A stretch of DNA of 64,000 nucleotides from Streptomyces rishiriensis (GTDB lineage: Bacteria; Actinomycetota; Actinomycetes; Streptomycetales; Streptomycetaceae), in the NCBI RefSeq assembly GCF_003112535.1, contig NZ_BEWA01000010.1, forward strand, positions 148,163-212,162, in the 5' to 3' direction. This document shows positions 34,100 through 41,079 of this stretch, one piece after another (the stretch's first letter is position 1; each line of letters starts with the position of its first letter). The notes below the pieces were generated by a model that saw only the letters and a program-made list of their open reading frames with translations, searched no databases and was not told the DNA's origin. Both the position numbers and the translations under genes were made by a program.

Positions 34100-34902
34100 G
34101 TTTCTCGATGACCACGTAGACGCACTTCAAGGCAGCGGTCTCGTTCTCGAGCGCGGCCTCTTCGGTCGGCGGGGTGAAGACGGGCCGGAGGGCGCGAGCG
34201 ATCTCGTCCGCGCGCCACAGGTGGGTGAACTTCCGTACGGCGAGGGTGGACGGGACTCGGATGCGGGCGGCACGGGTGTCGCTGTCCATGCAGGCGCGGA
34301 TCTCGTCTTCGTCCAGCTGAAGCCGCGCGAGCTGCCTGGTGCCGTGCTTGCCGTCCAGCTCAAGGACCGGCGGCGGGGGCATCTGGTCGATCAGGTCGAA
34401 GGACGAGAGCCGAGGCTGGGATCCCGGCCTCCTCCTTGACCTCGCGCAGGGCCGCGGTCAGGAGAGTGTCGTCGTCAGCTTCAACGTGCCCGCCGGTGGC
34501 GAGCAGCAGTCCTCCGCTCGCCTTGTGGCGGACGTGCAGGACCCGCCGGTGTCGGTCGATCACCACGGCGCTGCACGTGACGTGGGCAGGAAGGGTGGTG
34601 CGGCTGGCCGGCTCGGCGTCGGCGTCCAGGCCTGCCAGAGCGTCTCGTTCGCCGGGGTGCCGGTCCAGGCACGGCACCCGGGCAGGGGGCGGGAGCGGAT
34701 CCAGGGCAGGTGGAGGGTCTCGGCCGCCCCGGGGCGTGCGTGCCCACCGTGCTCTTGGTGTCACCGCGCCCGCCTCCGCGGCGAGATCGATCCCGAACTC
34801 CACCTCGAACTCCGTGGAGCCCGCCGCGCTCAGTAGGCCGGTGAGGATCTGGGCGGCCAGGTCACCGGTTCGATGATCTCGCCCAGCTTTCGGGCAGGTC
34901 AT
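34100..34902 (-). pseudogene. Frameshifted NUDIX hydrolase
   Basis: A reverse frame starting near 34902 contains HVTCSAVVIDRHRRVLHVRH and a full Nudix box (GGHVEADDDTLL...REVKEEAGI; G-x5-E-x7-R-E-x2-E-E-x-G). It then runs into non-homologous proline-rich sequence. Near 34415 the coherent reading jumps to another frame (SFDLIDQMPPPPVLELDGKH...LARLQLDEDEI). The second half has good codon bias but I do not recognise it, so it may be the C-terminus or a second fragment. Treated as a broken gene. Confidence 0.6.
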
Positions 34903-35160
34903 GGACGTTCCGCGCAGCATCGGGGCGGCCGCCCGGCGGTCAGTCGCTCCGGCCCGGCCCCGAGGACGTGCGGCCGATGAGTCGGCCGCCCACGTCGCGA
35001 CGGGTCGCAAGGTTTCCGCAAGGTCCGTGGCGCAGTGTTCGACCGGCAACGCGATACGCCGCCGGGCGCGACCCAGATGACGTCGAGCTTCGTTCGGCGA
35101 GGTCTCGCCCCCGGCGGCGCGTCGACTCCCCACCGTACATGTCACCCGAAAAGGAACCCT

Positions 35161-35622
35161 GTGAAGAAGCCCCGTATGGGTCGCGTCATCGCGGCCTCGG
35201 CCGTGCTGATCAGCAGTGGCGCCGTTGTCTTCGTGCCCGCCTCGGCGGCCTCGGCCACCGAGGACGACTGCGACGGCATCGCCGTCATCGGCCGCTTCCG
35301 GGCCGTCGAGTCCGGAGCCTCGTTCGACTTCCACGGCCGCCGCGTCGAGTTGCAGAACGAGTCGGCGCTCGACCGCTACAGCCGCGCGGAGATCAAGTCC
35401 GGTCGCCAGGCCGGCGACCGGCTGTGGGTCGACCGCAGCTTCCACTCCTTCCCCGACTTCAAGGGCATCGTCAGCGATCAGCGGGCGAAGAGCGATGGCT
35501 GGAAGATGTGCGGCCCCTACACCGGCAGCCGTACGCAGTCCGTCTTCAACTCCGACTTCGCCGCGCGCGCCTGTGCGGAGATCGACGGCGTCACCAAGTG
35601 CGGCAAGTGGTACGTGGACTGA
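35161..35622 (+). CDS. Small secreted protein, function unknown
   Basis: 153 residues. Basic N-terminus KKPRMGR, signal core VIAASAVLISSGAVVFVPAS and cleavage near ASA-TED. The mature part has four cysteines (DDCDG, MCGPY, ARACAE, TKCGK) and no catalytic motif I recognise. The GTG at 35161 follows AAAAGGAA at good spacing. Not linked to its neighbours. Confidence 0.78.
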   Translation: MKKPRMGRVIAASAVLISSGAVVFVPASAASATEDDCDGIAVIGRFRAVESGASFDFHGRRVELQNESALDRYSRAEIKSGRQAGDRLWVDRSFHSFPDFKGIVSDQRAKSDGWKMCGPYTGSRTQSVFNSDFAARACAEIDGVTKCGKWYVD

Positions 35623-35680
35623 GGTGTCCCGGCGGCGGGGCGCCGAAAAGGGTGTCCCGCCCTGTGACCATCTCCTGCCG

Positions 35681-35715
35681 GGCCGCCGCCCGTCCGACGT
35701 CGACGGGCGGCGGCC
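35681..35715 (+). terminator. GC-rich perfect hairpin
   Basis: GGCCGCCGCCCGTC (35681-35694) pairs with GACGGGCGGCGGCC (35702-35715) across a 7-nt loop, 59 bp after the secreted protein gene. Confidence 0.8.
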
Positions 35716-35878
35716 GACGCGCGTCGCGTCGGCCCTCTCACGGCGTCGGGAACAACGCCTTCCCACGGGATGCGGCGAAGGCCGGGGGCACGTAGGACGA
35801 CACGGATCACGCGGACGCTCGCCGGGGCCGGCCGCGCGCCCGGCGGCCGACGCTCGGACGCCGGCTCGTGAAGCGGTG

Positions 35879-36829
35879 TCAGCAGCCGGGAGGTTGCGGT
35901 CCGCCTGCCGGTCGGCCGGGATCGAGCCGGTAGGGCTCGAACGCCTCGTCGGCCGCCGGTGCATAGGGGCGTTTGGACATCCGGGTGACCAGTTGCCACA
36001 TGCGCCGCTCGTCCTCCAGGTGTTTCGGGAGGGCGAGGCCGAGTCCCTCGGCGAGAGGCTTGCGTCCCAGGTTGACCAGAGCGCGCACGGCTGCGGCCCA
36101 CTCGTCGGTGGCGGCCACCGCCGCGTGGTACCAGACCGGCGTGAGGGCGAGCAGACAGGCGCCGGAGAGGACGAGCACCGGACGGTCGGCCTGGGCGCTG
36201 CTCAGCGACGCGTACGCGGCGAGCGCCACCGCCGCGTGTCCATAGAGGAGGGCCACGAAGAAGTCGACGTTCGTACGGGCCGCCACCACCTGCTTGCCGG
36301 CCGGTTCCGGCGCGACGCTCGTCAGCTCGTTCCACAGCACCTGGGTGTCGAGCCGGTACCGGTCGTATCCGTACTCCTCGAACCTGCGGATGGCGTTCCC
36401 GAGCCGGGTCGGTGTGATCTGCTGGTCGCTCACCGGGTAGCGGCCGAGCCTCTCTCTGAGAAGGGCCCGCCTGATGGGCGAGGCGAGCGAGGGGTCGGCG
36501 AGGCGGTCGGTCGTCCTCTGCCGCCGGGCGCGCTGCCTACGGCAACCTCGTTCGTAGGCGGCCGTCGGCCACAGCGCGTACCCCTCCAGGAAGCGGTAGA
36601 GGGGAGTCTGCAGAGCGTTCAGAACCAGCCCGAGCAGGACGGCCGTCACCAGCAGCAGAAGCGCGGTGTGGCCGCCGGAGGCCGGCCACAGGCGCACGAG
36701 GACCGCCGGCCGGTGCAGGCTCGGGGCGACGGCGAACGCGAACACGGCGAGGTTCAGCGCGGTGGGCAGGATCCACCCCACGAGCACCGCCCATCCGCCT
36801 GTGAGCACGCCTTTGGCGATGTCCCCCAC
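35879..36829 (-). CDS. Four-helix membrane protein coupled to cyclase-like gene
   Basis: 316 residues with two N-terminal hydrophobic segments (VLVGWILPTALNLAVFAFAV; TALLLLVTAVLLGLVLNAL) and two more near the middle (FFVALLYGHAAVALAAYAS; LVLSGACLLALTPVW). They are separated and followed by soluble, charged regions. No family recognised and no cyclic-nucleotide-binding motif seen. It starts (GTG) 3 bp after the stop of the cyclase-like gene, so the two are one operon and probably one system. Confidence 0.75.
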   Translation of the reverse strand: MGDIAKGVLTGGWAVLVGWILPTALNLAVFAFAVAPSLHRPAVLVRLWPASGGHTALLLLVTAVLLGLVLNALQTPLYRFLEGYALWPTAAYERGCRRQRARRQRTTDRLADPSLASPIRRALLRERLGRYPVSDQQITPTRLGNAIRRFEEYGYDRYRLDTQVLWNELTSVAPEPAGKQVVAARTNVDFFVALLYGHAAVALAAYASLSSAQADRPVLVLSGACLLALTPVWYHAAVAATDEWAAAVRALVNLGRKPLAEGLGLALPKHLEDERRMWQLVTRMSKRPYAPAADEAFEPYRLDPGRPAGGPQPPGC

Positions 36830-36832
36830 GCG

Positions 36833-37648
36833 CTACCGCTCCGGAGTCTGTCGTGGCCAGTCGTCGTCCGGATCGTGTTCCGGCCCGGGCGGGGTGTGGC
36901 CCGAGGGGGCGTGGACTCCGTCCGACGGCCGTTCGAGGAGAATCGTCCCGTGGTCGTCGTGGTCGTCGTGGTCGTCGTGGTCGTCGTGGTCGGCCTCGAC
37001 CAAGTCCGTGACGCGCGGCTCGTCCGTGTCCTGCGCCGCCTCCTCCGGGAAGGGCTCCGGCGGCCTGGGGTATCCGGGCAGTGTGACCCAACCCCGAAGC
37101 GTGCGGCCCTGCTTGGTGACGTAGTCCCTGGGACCGAAGGCCGCGGGGTCGAGGCCGCGAGAGCGGTCCTGGACCACCAACGAGCCGTAGAGGTCGTCCG
37201 GGACCACCAGCATCAGCCGGGCGCGGATCGCCCGGGCGAACACCCCGGTCACGGCGGCGGCCTCCACCAGCTCGGCAAGGTTCTCGACGACCCCGCCCGT
37301 CCACTGCGAACCCTCGACCGCCACGAGTCCCCGGCTGATCCCGACCCGCAGTCTCATGCGGTGACTGGCGTTGTGCGTCTCCAGGTGCGTCCGAAGATCG
37401 ATGTCGAGGCTCGAGACGAACGGCTGCAACAGCCGGCCCGGGGAGACCGAGCCGGGGATCAGGATCAGCAGGCCGTCCCCGCGGTCCTGTCGCGGGCATC
37501 GGTCCGGGTCGAGCCCGGCGTGCGTGAGCGCGGACCCGGCCATGCTGTGCATGGCTTCACGCAGTCGTGAGCGGACGGCGTCGGGCCGCGAACCGAAGTC
37601 CTCGATGTCGAGCAGCACGATCCAGTGGGGGAGCGCCTCCCTCGTCAT
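36833..37648 (-). CDS. Class III nucleotidyl-cyclase-like protein
   Basis: 271 residues. The N-terminal two-thirds look like a class III cyclase homology domain: IVLLDIEDFG supplies the first metal-ligand Asp, and DRGDGLLILIP matches the GDG...P strand with the second Asp. GISRGLV and GGVVENLAELVEAAA correspond to the G-x-V-N-x-A region. The arginine that stabilises the transition state in canonical cyclases is not found in that last motif (NLAEL), so activity or product may differ. The C-terminal tail is disordered and contains four HDD repeats. Operonic with a membrane protein, reminiscent of cyclase-effector defence pairs (inference only). Confidence 0.65.
   Translation of the reverse strand: MTREALPHWIVLLDIEDFGSRPDAVRSRLREAMHSMAGSALTHAGLDPDRCPRQDRGDGLLILIPGSVSPGRLLQPFVSSLDIDLRTHLETHNASHRMRLRVGISRGLVAVEGSQWTGGVVENLAELVEAAAVTGVFARAIRARLMLVVPDDLYGSLVVQDRSRGLDPAAFGPRDYVTKQGRTLRGWVTLPGYPRPPEPFPEEAAQDTDEPRVTDLVEADHDDHDDHDDHDDHGTILLERPSDGVHAPSGHTPPGPEHDPDDDWPRQTPER
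36950..36991. repeat. 9-bp tandem repeat inside the cyclase-like gene
   Basis: GTGGTCGTC repeated four times plus a partial copy, encoding (HDD)n on the reverse strand. A candidate slipped-strand site that changes tail length in steps of three residues without shifting frame. Confidence 0.9.
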
Positions 37649-37713
37649 GTGCCTCCTCGTCGGCCGGGACCGGCCGGGCCGACCGCACCCGCGGAACCCG
37701 TGTGACCTTACGG

Positions 37714-37740
37714 GACCTGCGAGACCTGCGAGACCTGCGA
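37714..37740. repeat. 9-bp tandem repeat upstream of the cyclase-like gene
   Basis: GACCTGCGA occurs three times in tandem, with a diverged further copy after 13 bp. It lies 65-90 bp upstream of the cyclase-like start and could affect its promoter. Confidence 0.75.
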
Positions 37741-38032
37741 GAGGATGTGTAGGACCCGCGAGACCTGTACGGCCGGCCGAGCGGCGACGCCGCGCCGGCT
37801 CTCACCACCGTAGCGATCCCCACCCGTCCGCCGTGGGGGAACGATCCCACTGGACAGGCGCGGTGTGCGAAGTGCACGGTCCGGACCGGGTGCAACCCAC
37901 GCCGGGCTGGTGACAGACGAAGGATGTCCGCGCTCCGACGCCCTGCCGTCGTGGTAGGGGAAGGCCGGGCGACTCGCAGCCGCGCCTCGGTGCGCCCTGG
38001 CCGGAGCCGCCGAAGCGGAGGACGACGGAGAC

Positions 38033-38299
38033 ATGGCCGAGCACGACCACGAACAGGACGGCGTCGCCGAACCGGCGCGGCCGCCGCTCACTGCAGCGCA
38101 CGCCCGGGAGGTGACGGCCGGGCTGCGCGAGGCGATGGACGACGTCCGGCGCTCCGCGACGGTGCTCGTCGCCCGGGTCCGCGACGCGCACGCCGCTTGC
38201 GTCCGGACACCCCTTGGACAAGTCGTCTTCCCTGTTGAAGCGGATCCAGTGGGTGCCGATGCAGAGGTCTCCTGCGCGGGCTGCTTGCCGACCGCCTGA
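38033..38299 (+). CDS. Hypothetical small protein
   Basis: 88 residues, His/Asp/Glu-rich start (AEHDHEQDG) then a helical segment (TAAHAREVTAGLREAMDDVR). The site GGAGGACGACGGAGAC precedes the ATG. The last 25 residues have weaker codon bias and may be a run-on after truncation. No function inferred. Confidence 0.45.
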   Translation: MAEHDHEQDGVAEPARPPLTAAHAREVTAGLREAMDDVRRSATVLVARVRDAHAACVRTPLGQVVFPVEADPVGADAEVSCAGCLPTA

Positions 38300-38351
38300 C
38301 GGTCGTGCGCGTGCTGCCTGCGCAGACGCCGCCCGGGAGGTGGCCGGTCAG

Positions 38352-38864
38352 CTAGCTAGCGCTAGCGCAAGCGCACCCGGCGGCCGCCTTGGCCTCGGCC
38401 GGGGTCCGGGAGGGGCTGAGGGCCTGCTCCTTGGGAGTGCAGCAGGCGATGGTGCCGCAGCAGGCGTCCGGGGCGATGCCGGTCTTCTCCAGGGTGTCGG
38501 CGTCGGCCTTGACCACGTAGACCTCCCACGGCTCCTTGCCCGGGCCGGTCACCCACACCTTGTCCTGCAGGGCGTAGCAGCAGGCGGTGTCGTTCTCCTC
38601 GAACGTGGCCAGGCCCGCTTCCTTGAGCTGGGTCGTGGCAGCGGTGACCTCCTCGGCGCTGGCGACCTCGACACCGAGGTGGTCCAGGCGGGTCTCCTCT
38701 CCGGCCTCGCCCTCGATGAGCACAAGCTTCAACGGGGGCTCGGTGACGGCGAAGTTGGCGTAGCCCTCGCGCCGCTTGGCGGGCTCGGTGCCGAACAGCT
38801 TGGAGTAGAAGGCGACCGAGCCTTCCAGGTCGGCGACGCGCAGGGCGAGCTGGACTCGGGACAT
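38352..38864 (-). CDS. arsI: ArsI-type C-As lyase / ArsI-CadI family metalloenzyme
   Basis: VOC-fold dioxygenase of 170 residues that cleaves the carbon-arsenic bond of trivalent methyl- and aromatic arsenicals. The vicinal cysteine pair that binds the arsenical is present (DTACCYALQ, Cys95-Cys96). Likely Fe ligands are Gln5 (RVQLALRV), His62 (LDHLG) and Glu114 (PWEVYV). A cysteine-rich tail (CCGTIACCTPK) ends the protein. It is divergent from arsR across an 88-bp gap with a perfect dyad, so it should be derepressed by arsenite. Confidence 0.92.
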   Translation of the reverse strand: MSRVQLALRVADLEGSVAFYSKLFGTEPAKRREGYANFAVTEPPLKLVLIEGEAGEETRLDHLGVEVASAEEVTAATTQLKEAGLATFEENDTACCYALQDKVWVTGPGKEPWEVYVVKADADTLEKTGIAPDACCGTIACCTPKEQALSPSRTPAEAKAAAGCACASAS

Positions 38865-38888
38865 GGCGGTCTCCCATCACAGGCGTGC

Positions 38889-38910
38889 TGTATCGACGCT
38901 TGTCGATACA
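38889..38910. promoter_or_regulatory. ArsR operator
   Basis: TGTATCGAC-GCTT-GTCGATACA, a perfect 9-bp inverted repeat with a 4-nt spacer, lies between divergent arsI and arsR. It would control both transcripts. Confidence 0.85.
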
Positions 38911-38952
38911 GCCGAGCTTGCCACCTGGATAGACAGACGTCAACATAGAGTC

Positions 38953-39330
38953 ATGTCGAAACAAGCTGATCTGCCGCTGCTCGGTCCGGACGTGACATGC
39001 TGCGCCCCGATGGTCCGTCAGCCGCTGGGTGAAGTGGACGCCATCGAGCTGTCGCGGATGTTCAAGGCGCTGTCGGACCCCATCCGGCTTCGGCTGCTGT
39101 CCCTGATCGCCTCCCACGAGGGCGGGGAGGCGTGCGTGTGCGACCTGATCGGCCCGTTCGACGTCTCCCAGCCGACCATCTCCCACCACCTGAAGGTGCT
39201 GCGCGAGGCCGGTCTGGTCGGCTCCGAGCGGCGGGGGACCTGGGTGTACTACTGGGTCCTCCCCGAGGCCCTGGCCAAGCTGTCCGCCCTGTTGCAGACC
39301 CCTGCCGTGCCCGCGAAGGCGTCCGCGTGA
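38953..39330 (+). CDS. arsR: ArsR-family arsenite repressor
   Basis: SmtB/ArsR winged-helix repressor of 125 residues. Wing-HTH segment DVSQPTISHHLKVLREAGLV. Metal-sensing cysteines are in EACVCDL (Cys61, Cys63), with an N-terminal pair TCCAP (Cys16-Cys17) that may complete the site. The ATG at 38953 removes a non-conserved extension overlapping the operator. Its stop overlaps the channel gene start by GTGA. Confidence 0.93.
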   Translation: MSKQADLPLLGPDVTCCAPMVRQPLGEVDAIELSRMFKALSDPIRLRLLSLIASHEGGEACVCDLIGPFDVSQPTISHHLKVLREAGLVGSERRGTWVYYWVLPEALAKLSALLQTPAVPAKASA

Positions 39331-40103
39331 ATGCCCCGGTGCCGCTGACACGGCGGGCGGCGGCCGAAGCCGTCGGGACGGCGGCGCTGGTGGCCGTGGT
39401 GGTCGGATCCGGGATTCAGGCGACTGAGCTGACCCGCGATGCCGGCCTGCAGCTGCTGGCCAACTCCCTGGCGACCGTCTTCGGCCTGGGCGTGCTCATC
39501 GCCCTGCTCGGCTCCGTGTCCGGGGCGCACTTCAACCCCGTCGTGACGCTCGCCGCCTGGTTCACTGGCCGCCGTACAGCCGACGGTCCCAGCCTGCGGG
39601 AGGTGGCCGCGTACGTGCCCGCGCAGATCGCCGGGGCCATCGGCGGCGCGGTCCTCGCCGACGCCATGTTCGCCCGGCCGCTGGTGCAATGGTCGACGCA
39701 CGACCGGTCCGCCGGACATCTGTGGCTGGGCGAAGTGGTCGCCACCGCGGGACTGGTGTGGCTGATCTTCGGGCTGGCCCGGGCGGGCCGGGCGCACCTT
39801 GCGCCGGTGGCGGTCGCCTCCTACATCGGTGCCGCCTACTGGTTCACCTCCTCCACCGGCTTCGCCAACCCGGCGGTGACGATCGGGCGGGCTTTCACCG
39901 ACACCTTCGCCGGCATCGCTCCCGCGTCCGTGGCCCCGTTCTTCGCCGCCCAGCTGGCCGGTGCCGGCGTGGGCCTGGTGCTGGTCGCCGTCACCTTCGG
40001 GCGTCCGGCGCCTGCAACCGGGGACGAGGTCGTCGTCCCGCACCGCGAGCAGCACCTCGCCGCCCCCGCCCGACCTGCTGAAGAAAGCGCCGTTGTCTCA
40101 TGA
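39327..40103 (+). CDS. MIP-family channel (AqpS-like, arsenical transport)
   Basis: Aquaglyceroporin of 258 residues with six hydrophobic helices and two half-helix signatures (HFNPVVT and FANPAVT). In ars operons such channels carry arsenite or methylarsenite and can replace an Acr3 or ArsB pump. The GTG at 39327 overlaps the arsR stop and the gene overlaps arsC by ATGA. No dedicated pump gene is present here, so export should rely on this channel. Confidence 0.9.
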   Translation: MNAPVPLTRRAAAEAVGTAALVAVVVGSGIQATELTRDAGLQLLANSLATVFGLGVLIALLGSVSGAHFNPVVTLAAWFTGRRTADGPSLREVAAYVPAQIAGAIGGAVLADAMFARPLVQWSTHDRSAGHLWLGEVVATAGLVWLIFGLARAGRAHLAPVAVASYIGAAYWFTSSTGFANPAVTIGRAFTDTFAGIAPASVAPFFAAQLAGAGVGLVLVAVTFGRPAPATGDEVVVPHREQHLAAPARPAEESAVVS

Positions 40104-40519
40104 GCACTTCTGCCGCCCCGTCCGTGCTGTTCGTCTGCGTGCACAACGCCGGCCGCTCCCAGATGGCCTCCGCCTTCCTCACCCATCTCGCCGGAGACCA
40201 GGTCCAGGTCCGCTCGGCCGGCTCCGCCCCCGCCGACGCCGTGAACACCGCCGTGGTGAAGGCCATGAAGGAGGTGGGCATCGACATCTCCGCGCAGATA
40301 CCGAAGGTCCTCACTGCCGAGGCGGTCCAGGCCTCGGACGTGGTCATCACGATGGGCTGCGGGGACGCCTGCCCGTACTTCCCCGGCAAGCGGTACCTGG
40401 ACTGGAAGCTGGACGATCCCGCCGGACAGGGAGTCGAGGCCGTCCGGCCGATCCGCGACGAGATCGAGCGGCGCATCCGCGGCCTGCTCGCCGAGCTCGG
40501 CATCGAGGTGACGTCGTGA
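40100..40519 (+). CDS. arsC: Arsenate reductase, low-MW phosphatase type
   Basis: 139 residues. The P-loop CVHNAGRS (Cys13, C-x5-R) and the DDP loop (WKLDDPAG) show the LMW-phosphatase-related arsenate reductase fold. Two further cysteines in MGCGDACPYF (Cys87, Cys91) would allow an intramolecular thiol cascade. Reduces As(V) to As(III). Overlaps both neighbours by 4 bp. Confidence 0.93.
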   Translation: MSTSAAPSVLFVCVHNAGRSQMASAFLTHLAGDQVQVRSAGSAPADAVNTAVVKAMKEVGIDISAQIPKVLTAEAVQASDVVITMGCGDACPYFPGKRYLDWKLDDPAGQGVEAVRPIRDEIERRIRGLLAELGIEVTS

Positions 40520-41022
40520 GCACGGCCACCGGCGCCCGCGTCACGGTGATGCGGCCCGAGCACGCCGAGGCCGTCCTGGAGATCTACCAGCTCGGCATCG
40601 ACCAGCAGAACGCCACTTTCGAGACCACCGTGCCGACCTGGGAAGCCTTCGACGCGGCCAAGCTGCCCGACCACCGCTTCGTCGCGTTGGACGACGACGG
40701 CCAGGTCCTGGGCTGGGCAGCGGTGGTGCCGGTGTCCGACCGGTGCGCGTACGCCGGGGTGGTCGAGCACTCCGTCTACGTCCATCCCGAGGCACGCTGC
40801 CGCGGTGTCGGACTTGCCCTGCTGACCGCTCTGATCTCCTCCACCGAGGCGGCGGGCATCTGGACGATCCAGTCCGGCGTCTTCCCCGAGAACATGGCCA
40901 GCCTCACCTTGCATCAGCGGGCCGGCTTCCGGGTCATCGGGACCCGCGAGCGCATCGGTCAGCACAACGGCCGGTGGCGCGACGTGGTCCTGATCGAACG
41001 CCGCAGTCCAGTCATCGACTGA
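40516..41022 (+). CDS. arsN: ArsN-type GNAT acetyltransferase
   Basis: GNAT enzyme of 168 residues close to phosphinothricin acetyltransferases. Segments: YQLGIDQQNATFET, the acetyl-CoA loop EARCRGVGLALL, and HQRAGFRVIGTRERIG followed by NGRWRDVVLIE. In ars operons this subfamily (ArsN1) acetylates arsinothricin, an arsenic analogue of phosphinothricin, giving resistance. Position at the end of the operon (GTG at 40516 overlapping arsC) supports that assignment. Confidence 0.85.
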   Translation: MSTATGARVTVMRPEHAEAVLEIYQLGIDQQNATFETTVPTWEAFDAAKLPDHRFVALDDDGQVLGWAAVVPVSDRCAYAGVVEHSVYVHPEARCRGVGLALLTALISSTEAAGIWTIQSGVFPENMASLTLHQRAGFRVIGTRERIGQHNGRWRDVVLIERRSPVID

Positions 41023-41079
41023 GCTGCCAGGCGCTTTTTCGACCGTGGGCCACGGGGGCGGACGGGCGCCGCCGATCGG

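Noticed and set aside
36950..36991. Short tandem repeats considered as a CRISPR array
   Set aside because: Units are 9 bp with no spacers and code for HDD residues; there are no cas genes.
35216..37570. 784-codon plus frame across the secreted protein and cyclase-like genes
   Set aside because: It spans a terminator and two opposite-strand genes and has no recognisable domain.
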